From contig CAIKXW010000094.1 in NCBI GenBank assembly GCA_903831485.1, positions 1-9,618 on the forward strand: DNA of 9,618 nucleotides, written 5' to 3'. Numbering within the stretch: the stretch's first letter is position 1; each line of letters starts with the position of its first letter. Positions 6,714 to 9,618 of this stretch are shown one piece after another. The translations under genes were made by a program, and so were the position numbers. The notes beneath the pieces are model-generated. The model saw only the letters and a program-made list of their open reading frames with translations, was not told the DNA's origin and searched no databases. This DNA comes from an uncultured Alphaproteobacteria bacterium (GTDB lineage Bacteria; Pseudomonadota; Alphaproteobacteria; Caulobacterales; Hyphomonadaceae).

Positions 6714-6812
6714 CGTCGTTTCTCCTCGAACCTGCGGGAGCAATGGCGGGAAATCCGGCCCACGGCAACTGCCAGTCCCGGCCAGCTATCACGCCCTTGC
6801 CGGGAACCCGGC

Positions 6813-7262
6813 TTATCGATTCTCATCCAGCGTCTTGCGGAGGTGTTCCAGCAGGGGTAGCGCGGCGCGCACGTCGTCAGCCGGAACAAGCTTCACGATG
6901 TCGACCATAACCTCGCCGGTGGCTCGCACGCATCTTTCCCTCATCTTGCGTCCGGCGTCCGTGATCTCGACCAGCTTGCCGCGTGCATCGTCCGGATCGG
7001 TCGCGACGCGAATCAGGCCCTGGGCGTCCAGCCGCTGCAGCGTGTTGGTCATGGCGCCCTTGGTCACCTGGAAGGCGCGGGCAAGACGACTCGGCGCCCA
7101 TGATCCGCCTAGCCGGACGAGGTGATTGAGCAGGCTGAACTGCGCGATCGACATGCCTTCCGGAAGCACACGCTCCAGCCTGTTGGAGGACAGCTGGGAG
7201 ATGATGCCGATCTCGTTGAACATCTGGAAGTAGAGCCGGCTCAGGTCTTCGGTCTTGCTCAA
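6813..7262 (-). CDS. MarR-family transcriptional regulator
   Basis: A 149-residue winged helix-turn-helix protein, expected to act as a dimer in the cytoplasm. Helices at the N-terminus (5-30) and C-terminus (104-148) form the dimer interface. The DNA-binding part runs from about 40 to 100, with the recognition helix near VTKGAMTNTLQRLDAQGLI (66-84) and the wing DPDDARGKLVEIT (89-101), a standard MarR signature. TTG at 7262 overlaps the upstream stop as TTGA, and GAGGGA lies five bases before it, so translation is probably coupled to the nitroreductase-like gene. As the last gene of a three-gene operon whose promoter carries paired palindromes at 9194-9227, it is most likely the operon's own repressor. 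Its ligand is unknown. Cys111 could sense oxidants, but this is speculation. Confidence 0.92.
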   Translation of the reverse strand: MSKTEDLSRLYFQMFNEIGIISQLSSNRLERVLPEGMSIAQFSLLNHLVRLGGSWAPSRLARAFQVTKGAMTNTLQRLDAQGLIRVATDPDDARGKLVEITDAGRKMRERCVRATGEVMVDIVKLVPADDVRAALPLLEHLRKTLDENR

Positions 7263-8410
7263 CTCCGTCCCTCGCCGAGAATGTGCGCCGCAAGCCCGCG
7301 TCGCGGCGCGGGAATCACCGGATCGGCATAGCCCACCCGCACCAGCATCTGCACGCGCTTTCCGGCGCCGATCAACGCATGAACCTCATCGTACAGCGAG
7401 CGCATTTCGGGAAACTCCTGCAGCGTCTGGCTCCAGGGATGGATGGCGAGCCCAAGCTCCGCCGCCTTCAGCGCCAGTCGCGCATAGGCCCTGCCCGCAT
7501 TCAGCTCGCTTGTCCGCCCGCCGTGATCATTGGCCAGCCAGGCATACGCTCGCGCAGAAGCGGCCTTCGGCCGGTACATGTCGAGGCCCATCTTGAAAGC
7601 GTCCGACTTCGGATCAAGCAGGGCTTCGTGCGACACCATGCCGGTCATGCGCGCGAGCTCCATCATCGGCCCCTCCAGCACAAGGCCATCCCGCCACTGC
7701 ACGACCTCCGCCTTGCCGATCCGCATCAGGTCGACGCTTTCCTTCATCGTTCGATAGGTCAGCGATTCCGTTTCATGCCCGCGCCACGTGATGTCGCGCA
7801 GCTTTGCCACGAGCCCGGTCTCAGTCGTCGTCTGCGCCGCAACGCCGTGCACCAAGCCCGCCGCCTCAAGCTGCGCCAACAGGTCCGCTGAAACGTCGCG
7901 CTCGGCGTATGTGTTTCGGTTGGTCCGCCGGATACCGATCGCCGCGAACGCGGGATCAGCTTGCGCCCCGCCCGCCACGAACCGCACGCGCGCAATCGCT
8001 CGCGCGTCGAGTCGGGGCGCCGGATCGCCTTCGGGAAATGGCGTGATCTCGGTCGCGTATCCCTCGTGCGCTGCAGCGATCAACAGAAGCTCGAGAAACG
8101 CGCCACACCCCAAGACGATCTGCCTGTCGAATGGATCAGTCTCCGGCAGGCGGCGGTCGAGATCGCAGAACAGCGTCAGCCCATCCTCGCCATCAAGACG
8201 GACCAGCCAGGGCTGGCGGTTGTGCGGATTGGGCGCGAGCAACGCATAGGACAGGAAGCGGCGGCGATACTCTTCCGGCGCGCCAGCCTCCCGCCATGCC
8301 GCGCGCGCTTCGTCCGAGGGCCCGTTGGCGAGATAGAACGCCGTACCTCCCAGCGCTGCGAGCACCACGCCCCCACCAACCAGTTTCAGAATTCCACGAC
8401 GCGTTGTCAT
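7259..8410 (-). CDS. Acg-type nitroreductase-like protein with Tat signal
   Basis: A 383-residue protein that starts with a twin-arginine signal: TRRGILK at 3-9, then a hydrophobic stretch (about 10-28). This points to folded, cofactor-loaded export to the periplasm or membrane attachment. The rest resembles the Acg family of FMN-binding nitroreductase-fold proteins: SYALLAPNPHNRQPWLVRL (54-72) is the conserved N-terminal flavin-site segment, and LNAGRAYARLALKAAELGLAIHPWSQ and MLVRVGY near the C-terminus are the usual second half. Acg proteins are often poor enzymes that may sequester flavin, so reductase activity should not be assumed. The ATG at 8410 has AGGGAGA about eight bases upstream and lies 17 bases after the membrane-protein gene. 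The stop is shared with the MarR start. Confidence 0.82.
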   Translation of the reverse strand: MTTRRGILKLVGGGVVLAALGGTAFYLANGPSDEARAAWREAGAPEEYRRRFLSYALLAPNPHNRQPWLVRLDGEDGLTLFCDLDRRLPETDPFDRQIVLGCGAFLELLLIAAAHEGYATEITPFPEGDPAPRLDARAIARVRFVAGGAQADPAFAAIGIRRTNRNTYAERDVSADLLAQLEAAGLVHGVAAQTTTETGLVAKLRDITWRGHETESLTYRTMKESVDLMRIGKAEVVQWRDGLVLEGPMMELARMTGMVSHEALLDPKSDAFKMGLDMYRPKAASARAYAWLANDHGGRTSELNAGRAYARLALKAAELGLAIHPWSQTLQEFPEMRSLYDEVHALIGAGKRVQMLVRVGYADPVIPAPRRGLAAHILGEGRS

Positions 8411-8427
8411 GAGGTTTCTCTCCCTGA

Positions 8428-9153
8428 TCAGGCGGCGACGGTTTCAAGTCTGGCGCGCGGCGAGGTCACGGCTCTTGCGAGCACGACGACAGCAACGGCC
8501 GCGATCCAGAGCAGCATGCTCGACGTCCCGATCACGACATCGACCGGCGAGGCGATCCCGACCAGCGCCAGCGATGGCATGCTCGACACCGCAGCCACCG
8601 GAAAGGCCGACCATCCAAGCCATGCCGGGAGCCCGCGATCCCTGAGAATGACCGACCCGGCGCAGACGAGCCACATCGCTGCGAACATGCCGACGCCGAG
8701 GTCTTCGCCGATCGTACCGCCATAAGCGTTCAGCGCAGCCTGCGTCGTCTCGATCGCCACGCGCTCGACCGACCCCACAGGCGCCGCGGCATAGGCATCA
8801 GCCAGCGCGGATGAGCCTGACAGCCACCTCACAATGCCAATGGCGCGAGCCAGCGCCGATGCGACCCCAAGCGAGATCGCGAGCATCGCAAGCGCACCAA
8901 GTGTCTTGGTCCCGCTCGCCAGCCTGACAATCAACGCAGCACTGCCTGCAAATGCCAGCGACCATGCGAGATAGAGCCCGTAGCCAAGCTGCACCGCCGC
9001 CCGTTCCGCATGGATCAGCGGCAAGGTCTGCTCGGCCGGAAAGTCGAGACTGGCCGGCCAGTCAATGGCGGCGCCGAGGATCGCCATGGGCGCAAATATG
9101 AAGAAGGCCTGGACAAAGAGTAGTGCGGATGCGGACACGTGCTGGATGCGCAT
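8428..9153 (-). CDS. Multi-pass membrane protein, DUF4386-like
   Basis: A 241-residue very hydrophobic protein with about six predicted membrane helices (roughly 8-30, 54-76, 84-105, 152-170, 175-198, 205-227). The segment IDWPASLDFPAEQTLPLI (30-47), followed by a GYGLYL helix and later ARAIGIVRWL (103-110), resembles DUF4386-type integral membrane proteins from memory. No enzymatic motif is seen and the function is unknown. It is the first gene of the operon with the Acg-like and MarR genes, so it may act with the exported flavoprotein or in transport of the regulator's ligand. ATG at 9153 is the start; its ribosome binding site (AAGG) is weak and distant. Confidence 0.75.
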   Translation of the reverse strand: MRIQHVSASALLFVQAFFIFAPMAILGAAIDWPASLDFPAEQTLPLIHAERAAVQLGYGLYLAWSLAFAGSAALIVRLASGTKTLGALAMLAISLGVASALARAIGIVRWLSGSSALADAYAAAPVGSVERVAIETTQAALNAYGGTIGEDLGVGMFAAMWLVCAGSVILRDRGLPAWLGWSAFPVAAVSSMPSLALVGIASPVDVVIGTSSMLLWIAAVAVVVLARAVTSPRARLETVAA

Positions 9154-9193
9154 GGTGAGTCTGCCTTTTGTTTGCTCGGGCTGCCGCGATTTA

Positions 9194-9207
9194 GTTCAAT
9201 GATGAAC
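9194..9207. promoter_or_regulatory. Operator O1, near-palindrome GTTCA-N4-TGAAC
   Basis: GTTCAATGATGAAC has perfect five-base half-sites around ATGA. Its centre is exactly 20 bp from the perfect palindrome at 9214-9227. It covers the expected transcription start region of the three-gene operon, so a bound MarR dimer would block initiation. Confidence 0.7.
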
Positions 9208-9236
9208 CATATAGTTCAACGTTGAACGATGTGCAA
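9208..9236 (-). promoter_or_regulatory. Promoter of the membrane protein-nitroreductase-MarR operon
   Basis: On the minus strand TTGCAC (9236-9231) and TATATG (9213-9208) are exactly 17 bases apart. The -35 keeps the TTG core and the -10 the TATA core. Transcription would start near 9201, about 48 bases before the ATG at 9153. Operator O2 fills most of the spacer and O1 the start region, the classic arrangement for repression. Confidence 0.65.
9214..9227. promoter_or_regulatory. Operator O2, perfect palindrome
   Basis: GTTCAACGTTGAAC is a perfect 14-base palindrome, with symmetric AT pairs two and three bases further out. It sits inside the 17-base spacer between the -35 and -10 elements and shares its half-sites with O1, two helical turns away. 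This is the expected binding site of the MarR protein encoded by the operon's last gene. Confidence 0.75.
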
Positions 9237-9320
9237 GCGATGTTTCGACGTCGCGTTGCGCGGCAAAGTCACGTTCAACGGGTGCGAAACGGCGTCTTTC
9301 CGGGGGAGGTGCGTAAGCCC

Positions 9321-9349
9321 TTGAATCCTGCCCGCGCGCCCTGTATCAC
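9321..9349 (+). promoter_or_regulatory. Promoter of tRNA-Leu
   Basis: TTGAAT (9321-9326) and TATCAC (9344-9349) are separated by exactly 17 bases. Each matches the housekeeping consensus at four of six positions. Transcription would begin near 9356, about ten bases before the tRNA 5' end. Confidence 0.6.
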
Positions 9350-9365
9350 CCGCGCCTTGCTATCT

Positions 9366-9450
<85 letters not shown>

Positions 9451-9509
9451 CTCACGATTTCAGGCTGAATTGCTGACTTTCGTGGCGGCCGGCGCCGTCG
9501 GGTGTCGCC

Positions 9510-9618
9510 TCAGTTGAATCGCCAGATCGCGCGCACGCCGATCTCGTCCAGGCCCTGATTGCGGCCTTCGCCGAGAATCTGTCCATGGCTGAGGTGCTCG
9601 TAGATGCCCTGCAGCGCG
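9510..9618 (-). CDS. C-terminus of a PagL-like lipid A deacylase (partial)
   Basis: The last 35 residues of a minus-strand gene whose 5' part lies beyond the window. They read YEHLSHGQILGEGRNQGLDEIG and end in WRFN, an aromatic-rich outer-membrane beta-strand terminus. The H-x-S pair (His-Leu-Ser) followed by NQGLD matches the catalytic His-Ser dyad and acidic residue of PagL (HYS...NDGIE in Pseudomonas aeruginosa, from memory), with Asp where PagL has Glu and three extra residues in between. PagL removes an acyl chain from lipid A in the outer membrane. The gene converges on tRNA-Leu; no clear terminator is seen in the 59 bases between them. With so little sequence another small beta-barrel is possible. 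Confidence 0.65.
   Translation of the reverse strand, partial: ALQGIYEHLSHGQILGEGRNQGLDEIGVRAIWRFN

Noticed and set aside
6799..6812. GCCGGG-AA-CCCGGC inverted repeat right after the MarR stop
   Set aside because: The stem is short with a two-base gap and no U-run follows in the direction of transcription; too weak to call a terminator.

Overview
The window looks like chromosomal DNA of a GC-rich alphaproteobacterium, possibly of the Hyphomonadaceae/Caulobacterales type. The clues are the gene order rnd-lptC-lptA-lptB-rpoN-hpf-ptsN, a short RNase D without an HRDC domain, a long-form HPF, tRNA genes that encode their own CCA, and frequent GTG/TTG starts. The family-level placement is inference; no species can be named from the sequence alone.

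Layout. Bases 1-300 hold the last codons of a plus-strand gene, a strong hairpin terminator that probably serves both directions, and tRNA-Ala(GGC) on the minus strand. A plus-strand alpha/beta hydrolase (293-1000) then runs tail to tail into ptsN, the two stop codons sharing the palindrome CTAG. From about 6713 down to 997 everything is on the minus strand: rnd, lptC, lptA, lptB, rpoN, hpf, ptsN. This is the conserved envelope/sigma-54/ribosome-hibernation block. LptC-LptA-LptB are the inner-membrane anchor, periplasmic bridge and ATPase of lipopolysaccharide export. RpoN is sigma-54, HPF dimerises and silences ribosomes, and PtsN is the regulatory EIIA of the nitrogen phosphotransferase branch.

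Upstream of rnd, also on the minus strand, lies a three-gene accessory cassette (9153 down to 6813): a six-helix membrane protein (DUF4386-like), a Tat-exported Acg-type nitroreductase-like protein, and a MarR regulator whose TTG start overlaps the nitroreductase stop. The cassette promoter is well defined, with one perfect palindrome filling the -35/-10 spacer and a second near-palindrome 20 bp away over the presumed start site. This strongly suggests autorepression by the MarR protein.

The right end carries tRNA-Leu(CAG) with a good promoter on the plus strand and, converging on it, the C-terminus of a PagL-like lipid A deacylase that runs off the window.

I saw no mobile element, CRISPR array, integrase or phage gene and no clearly new multi-gene system. 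The most interesting signals are regulatory: the MarR operator pair, an FNR/FixK-type box in front of hpf, and a possible sigma-54 promoter at the hpf stop in front of ptsN. No gene-free stretch exceeds 300 bases; the longest is about 210 bases, between the cassette and tRNA-Leu.
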